This document shows positions 9,196 to 21,030 of a stretch of 64,000 bases of DNA, one piece after another; the stretch's first letter is position 1; every line of letters starts with the position of its first letter. The translations under genes and the position numbers were made by a program. The notes beneath the pieces were generated by a model that was not told the origin of the DNA, ran no database searches, and worked only from the letters and a program-made list of their open reading frames with translations. Source of the DNA: Leptothrix sp. (in: b-proteobacteria) (GTDB taxonomy: Bacteria; Pseudomonadota; Gammaproteobacteria; Burkholderiales; Burkholderiaceae_C); NCBI GenBank assembly GCA_013822265.1, contig PNKD01000003.1, forward strand, positions 26,199 through 90,198, written 5' to 3'.

Positions 9196-11670
9196 TCAGG
9201 GCACGACAGGCGCTGTTACCACGCTTGCATGATGCCAGTAACGTCTGGCGACATCGCGCGCACACAGGCCTGCGGGGGCCGCTGCGCCGGAGGGTGCAGC
9301 CAGGGCCGCGCCGGCCGGCCAGGTCAAGGCGCCGCAGCGGTCGCTGCGCACCACGGCGATGCCGCGGCGCTCGTAGCGCGCCATCACCTCGGGCGCCGGG
9401 TGGCCGTAGCGGCTGCGGTAGCCGGCCTGCACCACCGCCAGGCGCGCCTGCACGGCATCGAGGAAGGCGGGCGTCGACGAGGTCTTGCTGCCGTGGTGCG
9501 GCACCAGCAGCACCTCGCTGCGCAGCGAGGTGCCCGCGCGCTGCAGCAGCGCGGTTTCCTGGGCTGCCTCGATGTCGCCGGTGATCAGCGCACGCGCGCC
9601 GCCGGTGGCCTGCACGCTCAGCACGCAGCTCAGCGCGTTGGGCCTGGCCGGCCCCGCCAGGTCTTGCGCGGCAGGGTGCAGGATCTCGAAGCGCACGCCG
9701 TCCCACTGCCAGCGCTGGCCTGCGCTGCACGGGTTGTGCGGCACGCCACGCGCCTGCGCCGTGGCACGCAACGGGTGGTCGTCGGCCAGCGAGCTCGTCA
9801 GCGCGCCCACCGGCAGACCGGCCATCACGGTGGCGGCGCCGCCGACGTGGTCGCTGTCGCGGTGACTCAGCACCAGCAGGTCGACGCGCGTCTCGCCACG
9901 GGCGCGCAGCAGCGGCAGCAGCACGCGAGCGCCGGCGTCGGCGTCGGGCGTGTAGGCCGGGCCGGTGTCGAAGAGCAGCAGGTGGCCGCTCGTGCGCACC
10001 AGCACCGCCGTGCCCTGCCCGACGTCGGCGGCCACCAGCTCGAACTGCCCCGCCGGTGGCCGCGCCAGCGGCGGCGCCAGCAAGGGCAGGGCCAGCGGCA
10101 GCGCCAGCCAGCGCAGGCGCGCCGGCAGCGGCCACAGCGCCAACGCGCCGGCCAGCAGGCCGCTGGCCATCGCCCAGGGCGGCGCGGCGGCCGCCGACCA
10201 CTGCGCCAGCGGCAGGCTGGCCAGGCCCTGCAGCACGGCCGTCAGCGCCTGCACCAGCCCCGCGGCCAGGCTCCACAGCGGCGGCACCAGCACCCCCAGC
10301 ATGGCCAGCGGCACGACCAGCAACGTGACCAGCGGGATGGCCGCCAGGTTGGCCGCGAACCCCACCAGCGACACCTGCTGGAAAAACACCAGCGACAGCG
10401 GCGCCAGGCCCACCGTGGCCACGACCTGGGTGCGCAGGCCGGCGCGCAGGGCCTGCACGGCGCGCGCGCGCCGGCCCCGGGGCGCGTCGCCTGCGGCCTG
10501 CACCGGCTCTGACACCACGAGCAGCGCCACCGCGACGAACGACAGCCAGAACCCCGGCTGCAGCAGCGCCCACGGGTCGCCCAGCACCACCGCCAGCGCG
10601 GCGGCCAGCAGCACCGCCGGCAGCGGCCAACGCACACCGGCGCCGCGCAGCAGCACCACGGCGGCGATCATGCCCACCGTGCGCTGCGCCGGCACGCCCC
10701 AGCCCGCCAGCACCGCATAGGCGGCGGCGGCGACCAGCCCGCCCCAGCGGGCGGCCTGCGGCGCGGGCAGCACGAGCGGCAGGCGCGGATGGCGGCGCCA
10801 CAGCGCGCCGACCACGGTGCCCGCCAGCCAGGCGAACATCGTCACGTGCAGGCCCGAGATGCTCATCAGGTGCGCCACGCCGGTGATGCGGAAGAGGTCC
10901 CAGTCGGCGCCCTGGATGGCCGCCTGGTCGCCGATGAGCAGCGCCGCCAGCACGCCGGCCGCGGCGCCTTCGCCGACCTGGCGCTGCAACGCGTCGCGCA
11001 GCGACTGGCGCAGCCGTTCGACCGGCGCGCCGGCGTCCTCGGCCAGCTTGACCGCCGGTGCCGCAGGCCGCGCGCGCACCGTGCCGCTGGCGCCCAGGCC
11101 GCGCTCGAACATCCACAGTTCGAGGTCGAAGCCGTGGGGGTTGAAGCTGCCGTGTGGCTGGCGCAGCCGCACCGGCAGCTGCCAGCGCTGGCCGGCACGC
11201 AGGGCCTCGGCGGGGCCGCTGACCAGGCTGTCGTCGTCGACCCCGCGGTACCAGCCGAGCGACAGCCGCGGCGGCAGCGCCACCGGCAGGCCGCGCTGCG
11301 TGGCGCTCTCGGTGGCCAGCACGAAACGTGTGCCGGTGAGCCCGCTGCGCGGCAGCTCGGCCACCATGCCGGTGACGAGCAGGTCCTGGCCCTCCAGCGC
11401 CAGTGGCAGGCGCTGCTGCAGCCGGTGCCCGGCGCGCAGCGAGGTGCTGGCAAACCCCATCGCGGCGACACACAGGGCCAGCGCCGCCAGCGCCACGGCG
11501 CGGCCGCGCCGGCGCCATGCCGCCAGCGCCAGCAGCAGCGCGCCGCCGCCGAGGCCCCAGGCCAGGGATTCGGGCCACAGCGCGGCCTGCTGAAGTTGCA
11601 GCGCCACGCCGCCAAGCCAGGCCCCGGCCAGCACCGTGGCACACGCGGCCGGGCTGCGGGCGGGAGTCAT
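9196..11670 (-). CDS. comEC: DNA internalization-related competence protein ComEC/Rec2
   Basis: An 824-residue polytopic inner-membrane protein. The N-terminal third has several hydrophobic segments, the middle is the Competence channel domain (around FRITGVAHLMSISGLHVTMF), and the C-terminal ~270 residues are a metallo-beta-lactamase-like domain with DVGQGTAVLV, the metal motif SHRDSDHVGG, GDIEAAQE and LLVPHHGSKTSST. ComEC carries single-stranded DNA across the inner membrane during natural transformation; the C-terminal domain may degrade the non-transforming strand. The length is normal for proteobacterial ComEC. No other competence gene is next to it. It is transcribed away from the ridA-like gene, leaving a 63-bp divergent promoter region. 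Confidence 0.96.
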   Translation of the reverse strand: MTPARSPAACATVLAGAWLGGVALQLQQAALWPESLAWGLGGGALLLALAAWRRRGRAVALAALALCVAAMGFASTSLRAGHRLQQRLPLALEGQDLLVTGMVAELPRSGLTGTRFVLATESATQRGLPVALPPRLSLGWYRGVDDDSLVSGPAEALRAGQRWQLPVRLRQPHGSFNPHGFDLELWMFERGLGASGTVRARPAAPAVKLAEDAGAPVERLRQSLRDALQRQVGEGAAAGVLAALLIGDQAAIQGADWDLFRITGVAHLMSISGLHVTMFAWLAGTVVGALWRRHPRLPLVLPAPQAARWGGLVAAAAYAVLAGWGVPAQRTVGMIAAVVLLRGAGVRWPLPAVLLAAALAVVLGDPWALLQPGFWLSFVAVALLVVSEPVQAAGDAPRGRRARAVQALRAGLRTQVVATVGLAPLSLVFFQQVSLVGFAANLAAIPLVTLLVVPLAMLGVLVPPLWSLAAGLVQALTAVLQGLASLPLAQWSAAAAPPWAMASGLLAGALALWPLPARLRWLALPLALPLLAPPLARPPAGQFELVAADVGQGTAVLVRTSGHLLLFDTGPAYTPDADAGARVLLPLLRARGETRVDLLVLSHRDSDHVGGAATVMAGLPVGALTSSLADDHPLRATAQARGVPHNPCSAGQRWQWDGVRFEILHPAAQDLAGPARPNALSCVLSVQATGGARALITGDIEAAQETALLQRAGTSLRSEVLLVPHHGSKTSSTPAFLDAVQARLAVVQAGYRSRYGHPAPEVMARYERRGIAVVRSDRCGALTWPAGAALAAPSGAAAPAGLCARDVARRYWHHASVVTAPVVP

Positions 11671-11733
11671 CGTGCCAGTCTAGGGGCCGGTGTAGCATGC
11701 CGCGCCCCCCACAAGGACCCCCTCGGAAGTGCC

Positions 11734-12195
11734 ATGACCCCCGTTGCCCAACGACTGCAAGCTCTCTCGATCACGCTGCCGCCGGTGGCCGTGCCCGCCG
11801 CGGCCTACGTGCCCTTCGTGCGCAGCGGCAACCTGGTCTTCATCTCGGGCCACATCGCGCGGCGCGAGGGCAAGCCGCTGGTCGGCCAGCTGGGCGCCAC
11901 CCTGAGCACCGCCGAAGGCCAGGCCGCCGCGCGCGCCGTGGCCGTCGACCTGCTGGGCACGCTGCAGGCCGCCGTGGGCGACCTGGCGAACGTCAGGCGC
12001 ATCGTCAAGCTGCTGAGCCTGGTCAACAGCGCGCCCACCTTCACCGAGCATCACCTGGTGACCAACGGCTGCAGCGAGCTCTTGGTGGCCGTGTTCGGCG
12101 CCGAGGTGGGAGCCCATGCGCGCAGCGCCTTCGGCGTGGCGCAGTTGCCGATGGGGGCCTGCGTCGAGATCGAACTCATCGCCGAAGTGCAGTGA
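11734..12195 (+). CDS. RidA family (YjgF/YER057c) protein
   Basis: A 153-residue protein of the RidA superfamily, in the longer subgroup that has about 150 residues and a PVAAYVPFV-type N-terminal motif. Visible features are GNLVFISGHIA near residue 32, a central helix and the C-terminal GVAQLPMGACVEIELIAEV, where classical RidA has RVAVLPxxAxVEIE. RidA proteins hydrolyse reactive enamine/imine intermediates such as 2-aminoacrylate; whether this subgroup keeps that activity is less certain, because the usual catalytic Arg context reads QLPMGACVE here. ATG at 11734 was chosen as it begins the family N-terminus (MTPVAQRLQALSI). Its stop overlaps the GTG start of dsbB. Confidence 0.88.
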   Translation: MTPVAQRLQALSITLPPVAVPAAAYVPFVRSGNLVFISGHIARREGKPLVGQLGATLSTAEGQAAARAVAVDLLGTLQAAVGDLANVRRIVKLLSLVNSAPTFTEHHLVTNGCSELLVAVFGAEVGAHARSAFGVAQLPMGACVEIELIAEVQ

Positions 12196-12674
12196 GCGCG
12201 CGCCTGTCGCCACGCCGGCTGTGCGCGGCCATGGTGGCCGTGCCGCTGGGCGCGGTAGCCACGGCGCTGATCACGCAGCATGGGCTGGACATGATGCCCT
12301 GCCCGTGGTGCGTGCTGCAGCGCATGATCTTCGTGGCCATCGCGGTGGCGGCACTGCCCGGCCTGCTGGCCGGCGGCGCCGCGGCGCGCTGGTTGAGCGG
12401 CCCGCTGGCGGCCCTGCTGGCGCTGAGCGGCATGGCCGCGGCGCTGTGGCAGCACTTCGTCGCGGCCGCGAGCACCTCGTGCGCGATGACGCTGGCCGAC
12501 CGCATCGTGCGCGGCAGCGGCCTCGACGAGATGGCGCCGGCCGTGTTTGCGCCGTATGCCAGCTGCGCCGAAGCCCGGGCCACGCTGCTGGGCCTGCCCT
12601 ACGAGTACTACAGCCTGGCGCTGTTCGGCCTGCTGCTGGCCGGCGCCGTGGCGCTGATGCGCGGCCGCCGCTGA
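12192..12674 (+). CDS. dsbB: disulfide bond formation protein B
   Basis: A 160-residue four-helix inner-membrane protein that reoxidises periplasmic DsbA and passes electrons to quinone. Both redox cysteine pairs are present: Cys37/Cys40 in CPWCVLQR, and Cys97/Cys125 in the second periplasmic loop (TSCAMTL to PYASC). The C-terminus has the usual YEYYSLALF helix start. The GTG at 12192 overlaps the ridA-like stop (GTGA), implying translational coupling; an ATG at 12231 is an alternative but would shorten the first helix. dsbA is not in this window. Confidence 0.93.
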   Translation: MSARLSPRRLCAAMVAVPLGAVATALITQHGLDMMPCPWCVLQRMIFVAIAVAALPGLLAGGAAARWLSGPLAALLALSGMAAALWQHFVAAASTSCAMTLADRIVRGSGLDEMAPAVFAPYASCAEARATLLGLPYEYYSLALFGLLLAGAVALMRGRR

Positions 12675-13125
12675 GGCGGACGCCCGGCCTCAAGATGAGC
12701 CGGTCCCAGTCGGTCGTGGCGCCGAACACATTGCTGCCGTAGACGTAGCCGATCAGCCGGCCCAGCGCAGCCACCTTGGCGGCGCCGGCGCCGAAGTACT
12801 CGGACGCGACCATGAGGCCGCAGCTCGACGACGTGCCGATGGTCTCGAAGACGTCGACGCCATAGGCCTCGAAGGCGGCGTTCAGCGTGCCGCCAAACGC
12901 GCTGAAACCCGATAACGTGCCCGCGAACCCGCCCGCCGGGCCCCCGGTGCAGCGCGTGTTGGGCGTGACCACGCTCACGGTGTTGAAGTTGCCGTGGGCA
13001 GCGCCGTTGCAGGTCAGGGTGCCGGCCTGGGTGCCCTGCCCGGTGGCCCGTTGGGTGGCCACCGGGCAGGGCACGCAACGCAGGCCTGTACGGCATGGAG
13101 AAGTCCTGTTCCGCAGGCCGGACAT
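12675..13125 (-). pseudogene. unidentified gene remnant on the minus strand, convergent with dsbB
   Basis: Between dsbB and the chemoreceptor, the minus strand holds an open frame with convincing codon bias (nearly all third positions G or C from about 13020 down to 12685). It reads through TLTCNGAAHGNFNTVSVV, GFSAFGGTLNAAFEAYGVDV and LIGYVYGSNVFGATTDWDRL. The frame has no stop of its own before running antisense into dsbB, and its 5' part is interrupted by a perfect 18-bp inverted repeat (13031-13074), after which the coding character is lost. I do not recognise the protein family. The simplest reading is the 3'-truncated remainder of a secreted or surface protein gene; a genuine small gene with a missed stop is less likely. 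The further stretch 13126-13351 is non-coding leader of the chemoreceptor. Confidence 0.4.
13031..13074. repeat. perfect 18-bp inverted repeat with 8-nt loop
   Basis: The left arm GTGCCCTGCCCGGTGGCC occupies 13031-13048 and its exact reverse complement lies at 13057-13074, separated by CGTTGGGT. There is no T-run on either side, so a classical terminator is not supported. It lies at the 5' edge of the gene remnant at 12675-13125. Confidence 0.9.
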
Positions 13126-13351
13126 CCCCAGCCGATCGCAGAACCTTACCGGCCGACCCCTTAGAACATCATGCTCGATCCGGTGTAACCCCCGTGCCGG
13201 CGTTCGCCGATGTGACTAAAGCACGCGCGCGCTCAAGCGCGGCGCGGCGCGGCGTGGCCGCGCCAAGGCCGGGCTGCAGCAACTGCCCCGAGTGCCGATA
13301 TTGGCTGACCCCCCGACAAGTCCGGGCTGTCGACAGCACCGAGGAATCTCC

Positions 13352-15739
13352 ATGACCGACCTGACGCGCACCTTCCTGCGCCCCGCCACGCTGCTGATGG
13401 GGCGCTTGCGTCTGCCCGGAAAGATCGGCTTGCTGGGATTGATGCTCGTCGTGCCCATGGTCCTGTTGCTGCTGTCGCAGTTGCAGGACGGGTTGGACGA
13501 CCTCGCCTATGCCCGCTCGGAACAGGACGGCGCGCGGTTGGCTCGCGGCCTGCTCGCCAACACCAGCCTGGTGCAAGCCCACCGCGGGCTCACCAACCGC
13601 GTGCTCAATGGCGACAGCGCTGCAGCGGCGCCGCGAGACATCGTGCGCCAGGAGATGCTGGCGGCGCTGGACAAACTGGACGGCGACATCAAGGGCCTGC
13701 AGAGCTTCAAGCTCGACGACGATTGGCCGGCGATCCGCGAGCGCGTGCGCGCGCTGGCCCGCGGCCAGCACGATGCGCACCGCGGCAAGGCCTTCGACCA
13801 GCACACGCAGCAGGTGGCGACGTTGCGCGCCCTGCTGCTGCTGGGTGCCGAACGCTCCGGCCTGCTGCTCGACCCGGAGGGCAAGACCTTCTTCCTGATG
13901 GACACGGCCGTCGAGCGCGTGCTGCCGTGGACGGAGACGCTGGGCCTGCTGCGCGGCCAGGGCGCAGGCCTGCTGGCACGCGGCGATGCCAGCGCCACCG
14001 AGCGCGCCCAGGTGCTGGGCCGCGTCGACCAGGTGCGCCAGGAGCTGGTGAACACCCAGCTGCGCATGCATGCCCTGGTGCGCGCCGGCGAGGCCCTGCC
14101 CCCCACCCACGCCGACGCCGTGGCGCGCACGCTGGCCTTCGTCGATCACGCGCAGGCGACGTTCAGCGCCGGCGCGCTGGAGGGCGACCCGGCGGCCTAC
14201 TTCGCACTCGGCAGCAAGGCCATCGCTTCCGTCGATCAGTTCGGCCAGTCCGTGACCGACCGGCTGGTCGCTGCGCTCGACGAGCGGCTGGCCCACCTCA
14301 GGAAGCGGCTGCTGCTGGCAGCGACGGCCACGCTGCTCGGCGTGCTGCTGCTGGCCTACTTTTCGCTGGCCTTCTATCGGTGCTTCATAGGCGCCATCCG
14401 GCGGCTCGGCGACGGCCTGGCCGAAGTCGCGGGCGGCAACCTGGCCCACCAGTTCGACATCGCCGGCCGTGACGAGCTGGCCGACATCGGCCGTGTCGTC
14501 GAGGGCATGTCCAACAACCTGTCGACGATGGTGGCCGAGATCCGCAGCAGTGCGGTGCGCGTTTCGGGCACCGGGCAACGGCTGGCTGCGGGCGGCTCGG
14601 CCCTGGCCCAGCGCACCGAGGAGCAGGCGGCCAGCCTGCGCCAGTTCGTCGCCACCGTGCAGCAGACCAGCGCCACCGTCGCCACCAACGCCGCCGAGGT
14701 GCAGGCGCTGGACAGGCTCACGGCCGCGCTGCATGGCCAGGCCGAGCAGGGCAACGGCGCGATGGCGCAGACCGTGGACTCGCTGGGTGAACTGGAGGCC
14801 AGCTCGCGGCGCGTCAGCGAGATCATCGGCGTCATCGACGGCATCGCCTTCCAGACCAACATCCTGGCACTGAACGCGGCGGTCGAGGCCGCACGCGCCG
14901 GCGAGTCGGGGCGCGGCTTTGCCGTCGTCGCCAGCGAGGTACGGCTGCTGGCCAAGCGCAGCAGCGAGTCGGCGGCCGAGATCCGCCAGCTCATCACACG
15001 CTCGCGCGAGCAAGTCGAGGGCACGGTGACGCGGGTGCAGGCCACAGGCACGGCGCTGCGTGCCGTGGTCGACGGCGTGCGCCAGGTGTCGGGGCGCCTG
15101 CGCGAGATCGCCGGCAGCAGCCAGCAGCAGAGCCAGGGCCTGGAGGAAATGGCGGCGGCGGTGGGCAACCTGAACGAGATCACGCGCCAGAACGCGGTCC
15201 TGGTGGACGAGTCGCAAGAGTCATCGCGCGCCCTCGTCGAGCGCGCTTCGGCGTTGGGCACGGCGGTGTCCACGGTGCGGCTGCGCCAGGGCAGCGCCGA
15301 CGAAGCGACAGCGCTGGTCCGGCGCGCGGTGGCGCTGGTGGCGCAGCAGGGCCAGCAGCCCGCGTCGGTCACGCTGCACAGCAGCGTCGAAGGATTCGTC
15401 GACCGCGACCTCTACATCTTTTTCATCGATCGCCAGGGCCACTACCGCCTGCACGGCGCCAAGCCCGAGATGGAGGGCCACCGTGTGCACGAGGTGCCCG
15501 GCATCGACGGCGACCGTTTCGTCAGCGACGCCTGGGCGGCGGCCGAGGCCGGCGGTGGCTGGGTCGAGTACCAGATCGTGCACCCCAAGACCGGGCTGGT
15601 GATGCCCAAGGCGTCGTGGGTACAGGCGCTGAACCGCGACCTGATCGTCGGCTGCGGCATCTACCGCCAGGCCCCGGCCGCGCGCATCGAATCGCCAGCC
15701 TCGCAAGCCCGGCCACAGCCGCACCTGCAGGCGGCCTGA
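13352..15739 (+). CDS. methyl-accepting chemotaxis protein with C-terminal Cache-like domain
   Basis: A 795-residue chemoreceptor. Order: first membrane helix at about residues 24-42, a long alpha-helical periplasmic domain (~45-315), a second membrane helix at about 319-341, HAMP (~342-400), the methyl-accepting signalling domain with the hairpin core [20 protein letters not shown] near residue 496, and then, from about 674, an extra domain containing [20 protein letters not shown] and [19 protein letters not shown]. That tail resembles a single Cache sensor domain, normally periplasmic but here placed in the cytoplasm. ATG 13352 was chosen over an upstream in-frame start because it directly precedes the first helix. 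A GCCGATAT element at 13294-13301 resembles the -10 of flagellar sigma-28 promoters, but the -35 match is poor. No che or fla genes are nearby. Confidence 0.93.
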   Translation: MTDLTRTFLRPATLLMGRLRLPGKIGLLGLMLVVPMVLLLLSQLQDGLDDLAYARSEQDGARLARGLLANTSLVQAHRGLTNRVLNGDSAAAAPRDIVRQEMLAALDKLDGDIKGLQSFKLDDDWPAIRERVRALARGQHDAHRGKAFDQHTQQVATLRALLLLGAERSGLLLDPEGKTFFLMDTAVERVLPWTETLGLLRGQGAGLLARGDASATERAQVLGRVDQVRQELVNTQLRMHALVRAGEALPPTHADAVARTLAFVDHAQATFSAGALEGDPAAYFALGSKAIASVDQFGQSVTDRLVAALDERLAHLRKRLLLAATATLLGVLLLAYFSLAFYRCFIGAIRRLGDGLAEVAGGNLAHQFDIAGRDELADIGRVVEGMSNNLSTMVAEIRSSAVRVSGTGQRLAAGGSALAQRTEEQAASLRQFVATVQQTSATVATNAAEVQALDRLTAALHGQAEQGNGAMAQTVDSLGELEASSRRVSEIIGVIDGIAFQTNILALNAAVEAARAGESGRGFAVVASEVRLLAKRSSESAAEIRQLITRSREQVEGTVTRVQATGTALRAVVDGVRQVSGRLREIAGSSQQQSQGLEEMAAAVGNLNEITRQNAVLVDESQESSRALVERASALGTAVSTVRLRQGSADEATALVRRAVALVAQQGQQPASVTLHSSVEGFVDRDLYIFFIDRQGHYRLHGAKPEMEGHRVHEVPGIDGDRFVSDAWAAAEAGGGWVEYQIVHPKTGLVMPKASWVQALNRDLIVGCGIYRQAPAARIESPASQARPQPHLQAA

Positions 15740-15781
15740 ATTCGAGACGGCGGCGAGAGGTGGCGCCCGGCCGGGCGCCGC

Positions 15782-18112
<2,331 letters not shown>

Positions 18113-18277
18113 CAGGGGGCGGGCAGACGGAAGAGCGGCGCGGGCGCGGCGGGGGCCCAGGTGGGCCAGCCCATGATTTTCCATCACGCGCGGGGCGCGC
18201 CCCCGGGGGCCCTGCGCGAGCCCGACTCGGTGGCGCGCAGCGGCGCGGCCGGCAGGACGCCTGTCAGCGCCGCGCCG

Positions 18278-18808
18278 TCAAGGCTTCTCGGCCACTTCCT
18301 TGAGCCCGGCCAGGCCGGCGTCGAAGTCCTTGCCGACCAGGCTGTCGGCGTTGAGCGCGAACCAGCGGTACAGCGGGTTCGATCCCATGTCGCCGTCCAT
18401 GGTCCAGGTGACCTTGGTGGCATGGCCTTCGGCCGCCAGCGTGAGGTCGCCCTTCGAGGTGGTGCCGAAGTCGGGGAAGTAGAGGTCGTAGGCCAGGCGC
18501 CGATTCGGCTCGGCGGCCGTGAAGCTCATGCGGCCATCACCCTGGGTCTTGCTCTTCCAGGACCAGCCGGCGCCGGCGCCGGCGGGCGCGCCGAAGTACT
18601 CGACCTGCATCGCCGGGTCGCGCCGGTTCCACACCGACCACTGCTTCCAGCCCCGCGGGTCGGCGACCAGCGGGTAGACCTTGTCGGCCGGCGCGTTGAT
18701 GGTGACCGAGCGCACGACGGTGAACTTGGGCGACAGCGCGTAGCCGCCGCCCACCAGCACGGCGGCCAGCGTGGCCAGCACGACGAAGATCCACTTGACG
18801 ATGCGCAT
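18278..18808 (-). CDS. SRPBCC family (polyketide cyclase/START-like) protein
   Basis: A 176-residue protein with an N-terminal hydrophobic segment (residues 3-22, MRIVKWIFVVLATLAAVLVG), probably a membrane anchor or uncleaved signal, followed by a START/SRPBCC fold: RSVTINAPADKVYPLVADPR is the typical first strand and helix, with WSVWNRRDPAM and a C-terminal LVGKDFDAGLAGLKEVAEK helix. These domains bind hydrophobic ligands in a deep cavity; the ligand here is unknown. The ATG at 18808 has GGAG upstream (CAGGAGACCCGA) and was preferred to an upstream in-frame Met. Between this gene and parC lies 165 bp of G/C-rich non-coding DNA. Confidence 0.88.
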   Translation of the reverse strand: MRIVKWIFVVLATLAAVLVGGGYALSPKFTVVRSVTINAPADKVYPLVADPRGWKQWSVWNRRDPAMQVEYFGAPAGAGAGWSWKSKTQGDGRMSFTAAEPNRRLAYDLYFPDFGTTSKGDLTLAAEGHATKVTWTMDGDMGSNPLYRWFALNADSLVGKDFDAGLAGLKEVAEKP

Positions 18809-18905
18809 TCGGGTCTCCTGCGGCCTGCGGGGGAAGCCCGGCAGTCTGCCCGCCGCGCGCCCGCGTGGCAAGGCGGGCGCACCCGCAGCGCGCGCCGGCG
18901 CGCGC

Positions 18906-20924
18906 TCAGCGCCGCCCGGTGATCTCGGCGAAGAAGGCGTCGGTGCTGGGCTTGCGGCCCAGGAACCGCTCGACCATGGCCTGCGGCTCGACTTCGCCGC
19001 CGCGCGCCAGGATGAGCTCGCGGTAGCGCTTGCCGGTGGCCGGGTCCATCAGCTTGCCCTTGAAGGCCGAAAGCATGTCCAGCGCCATCACCTCCGACCA
19101 CATGTAGCCGTAGTAGCCCGCCGCGTAGCCGCCCATCAGGTGGCCGAAGTTGGCCGGCAGCATGGTGCCTTCGACATAACCCAGCGCCATCGAGCGCTCC
19201 AGCGCCATCCAGGCCGGCAGCGCCTGGCCCGGCGCGCCGCTGTGCAGCCGCATGTCGTAGGTGGCGTATTGCCACTGGCGCGCATAGCGGATGCCGCGGC
19301 CGAACTTGCGCGCGTCGTCGAGCCGCTTCAGCTCGTCGGGCGACAGGCGCGGGCAGTCGCTGCAGACCTCGGCCAGCACGGCCAGCGTCTCGGGGCGGCG
19401 CGCCCACTCCTCGAACATCTGCGACGGCGCCTCGACGAAGTCGCGCTTCACCGCGGTGCCGGCCTGGTCGGCGTAGCGCGCGGTCGACAGCACGCCGTGC
19501 AGCACGTGGCCGAACTCGTGCAGCAGCGTCTCGAGTTCCTCGTGGTCGAGACCGGTGGGGTTGAAGTTGGTGACCAGCACCGAGGCCGGCTTCTGGCCGG
19601 CAAGGCGCGACGCCGGGACCACCGGGAAGGCCGCGGCATGGCTGTACTTGCCGTCGCGCGGCGTCAGGTCGAGGTAGATGCCGCCGATGAAGGCGCCGCG
19701 GCGGCCGCCGTGGGCGCGCTCGTAGACGTCGAAGTAGCGCACGTCGGCATGCCACAGCGGCACCGTGGCGGCGACGAACTCGACGCCGTACAGCCGCTCG
19801 GCCAGCTTGATCGCGAACTGCACGCTCTTGTCGGTCGGGAAGTAGGCGCGCAGCTTCTCCTGGTCGATGGCGTACTTCGAGCGCTTCAGCCGCTCCTGCA
19901 GGAACGAGACGTCCCAGCGCTCGACCGTCACCTTGTCCATCGGCTGGCCCAGCAGCGCGGCCTTCTCGGCGCGCAGTTCGGCCAGTTCGCGCGCCTCGCC
20001 CTGCACCACGGCCTCGTGCACGCGGGTCAGGAATTCGCCCACCGCCTTGGGCGTGCCGGCCATGCGCCGGCGCAGCGCCATGGTCGCGAAGTCGGGCTGG
20101 CCGTGCAGCTGCGCGAGCTCGCTGCGCAGCTTCAGCGCGCGGTCCAGGCGCTCGAGGTTGGCCTGGCCGGCGCGGTTCTGGAACGCCGTCCAGACCTTGC
20201 GGCGCGCACTTTCGACCGTGCCGTTGGACAGCAGCGGCTGCACCGTCGGGTAGTCCAACGAAAGCACCAGCCGCCCCTGCTCGTCGCGCTTGCGCGCCGC
20301 CAGCCAGGCCGCGGGCAGGCCGGCAGCCTCTTCGATGCCCAGCGTGACCTTCGTCTGGTCTTCGTTGACGGCCTTCTGGAAGGCCAGGCCCAGCACGCTC
20401 AGCTCGTCCTCGATGGCCTTGGCGCGGGCGCGCTTGTCGGGCGGCAGCGAGGCGCCGGTGTCCGCGAAACCGTCGAGCAGGTCCTGCCGGTAGCGGCGGT
20501 CGACGGCGTTGCCGGGCCGCAGCGCCTGCACGCGCTTGAACAGCCGCTCGCTCTGGAACAGCTCGGTGCTCAGCGGCGCGAACTGGGCCACGCAGGCCTG
20601 CGCGGCGTCCCGCGTGGCCGCGTCGGTGGCGACGTTGGCCAGCAGGTACACAGGACGCAGGAAACCCCCGGTGCCCAGTTCCAGCGTGTTGAACTCGGCC
20701 AGCACGCCGCGGCTGCCGCGGGCCTGCTCCATGCCCCGGATGCTGGCGCGCGCGGCGGCCAGTGCGCCGTCGCAACGCGCCGCGATGGTGGCCGCGTCGA
20801 GCAGCGGGATCACCGAACGCGTCGGCGCCTGGGCCAGCGCGCCGGCCGCCGACAGCAGCAGGGCCGAGGTGGCCAGCAGCGAATGCGAGAGCTTTATCGG
20901 GAGCTTCAACGTGAGCTTCATCAT
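18906..20924 (-). CDS. M3 family zinc oligopeptidase, probably periplasmic
   Basis: A 672-residue metallopeptidase of the M3 (thimet oligopeptidase/Dcp/OpdA) family. The zinc motif is HEFGH within LLHEFGHVLHG near residue 469, with the downstream acidic ligand region EAPSQMFEEW and the C-terminal GGYAAGYYGYMWSEVMALDM, all characteristic. Unlike cytoplasmic OpdA it begins with a signal-peptide-like segment (KLSHSLLATSALLLSAAGALAQ), so it is probably exported and trims short peptides in the periplasm. Two adjacent ATGs (20924, 20921) could start it; no strong ribosome site is visible. The 106-bp gap to the GNAT gene may hold its promoter. Confidence 0.93.
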   Translation of the reverse strand: MMKLTLKLPIKLSHSLLATSALLLSAAGALAQAPTRSVIPLLDAATIAARCDGALAAARASIRGMEQARGSRGVLAEFNTLELGTGGFLRPVYLLANVATDAATRDAAQACVAQFAPLSTELFQSERLFKRVQALRPGNAVDRRYRQDLLDGFADTGASLPPDKRARAKAIEDELSVLGLAFQKAVNEDQTKVTLGIEEAAGLPAAWLAARKRDEQGRLVLSLDYPTVQPLLSNGTVESARRKVWTAFQNRAGQANLERLDRALKLRSELAQLHGQPDFATMALRRRMAGTPKAVGEFLTRVHEAVVQGEARELAELRAEKAALLGQPMDKVTVERWDVSFLQERLKRSKYAIDQEKLRAYFPTDKSVQFAIKLAERLYGVEFVAATVPLWHADVRYFDVYERAHGGRRGAFIGGIYLDLTPRDGKYSHAAAFPVVPASRLAGQKPASVLVTNFNPTGLDHEELETLLHEFGHVLHGVLSTARYADQAGTAVKRDFVEAPSQMFEEWARRPETLAVLAEVCSDCPRLSPDELKRLDDARKFGRGIRYARQWQYATYDMRLHSGAPGQALPAWMALERSMALGYVEGTMLPANFGHLMGGYAAGYYGYMWSEVMALDMLSAFKGKLMDPATGKRYRELILARGGEVEPQAMVERFLGRKPSTDAFFAEITGRR

Positions 20925-21030
20925 GAGGGGGCCGGTCGGTCGAAAAGCCGGCAGTCTAGACCCCGCCCGGCCGGCCATGCCAGCGTGCGACGGCCTGCCG
21001 CCGGCGGCGACCAACGGCGGCCGGCGCGCC

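Noticed and set aside
5494..10512. A 1672-codon open frame on the plus strand, opposite DUF2126 and comEC
   Set aside because: It is a by-product of high G+C: the translation is His/Arg/Gln/Ala-rich, and the minus strand has recognisable families throughout.
13275..13301. Sigma-28 (flagellar) promoter for the chemoreceptor
   Set aside because: Only the -10-like GCCGATAT fits; the -35 position has about three matches out of eight.
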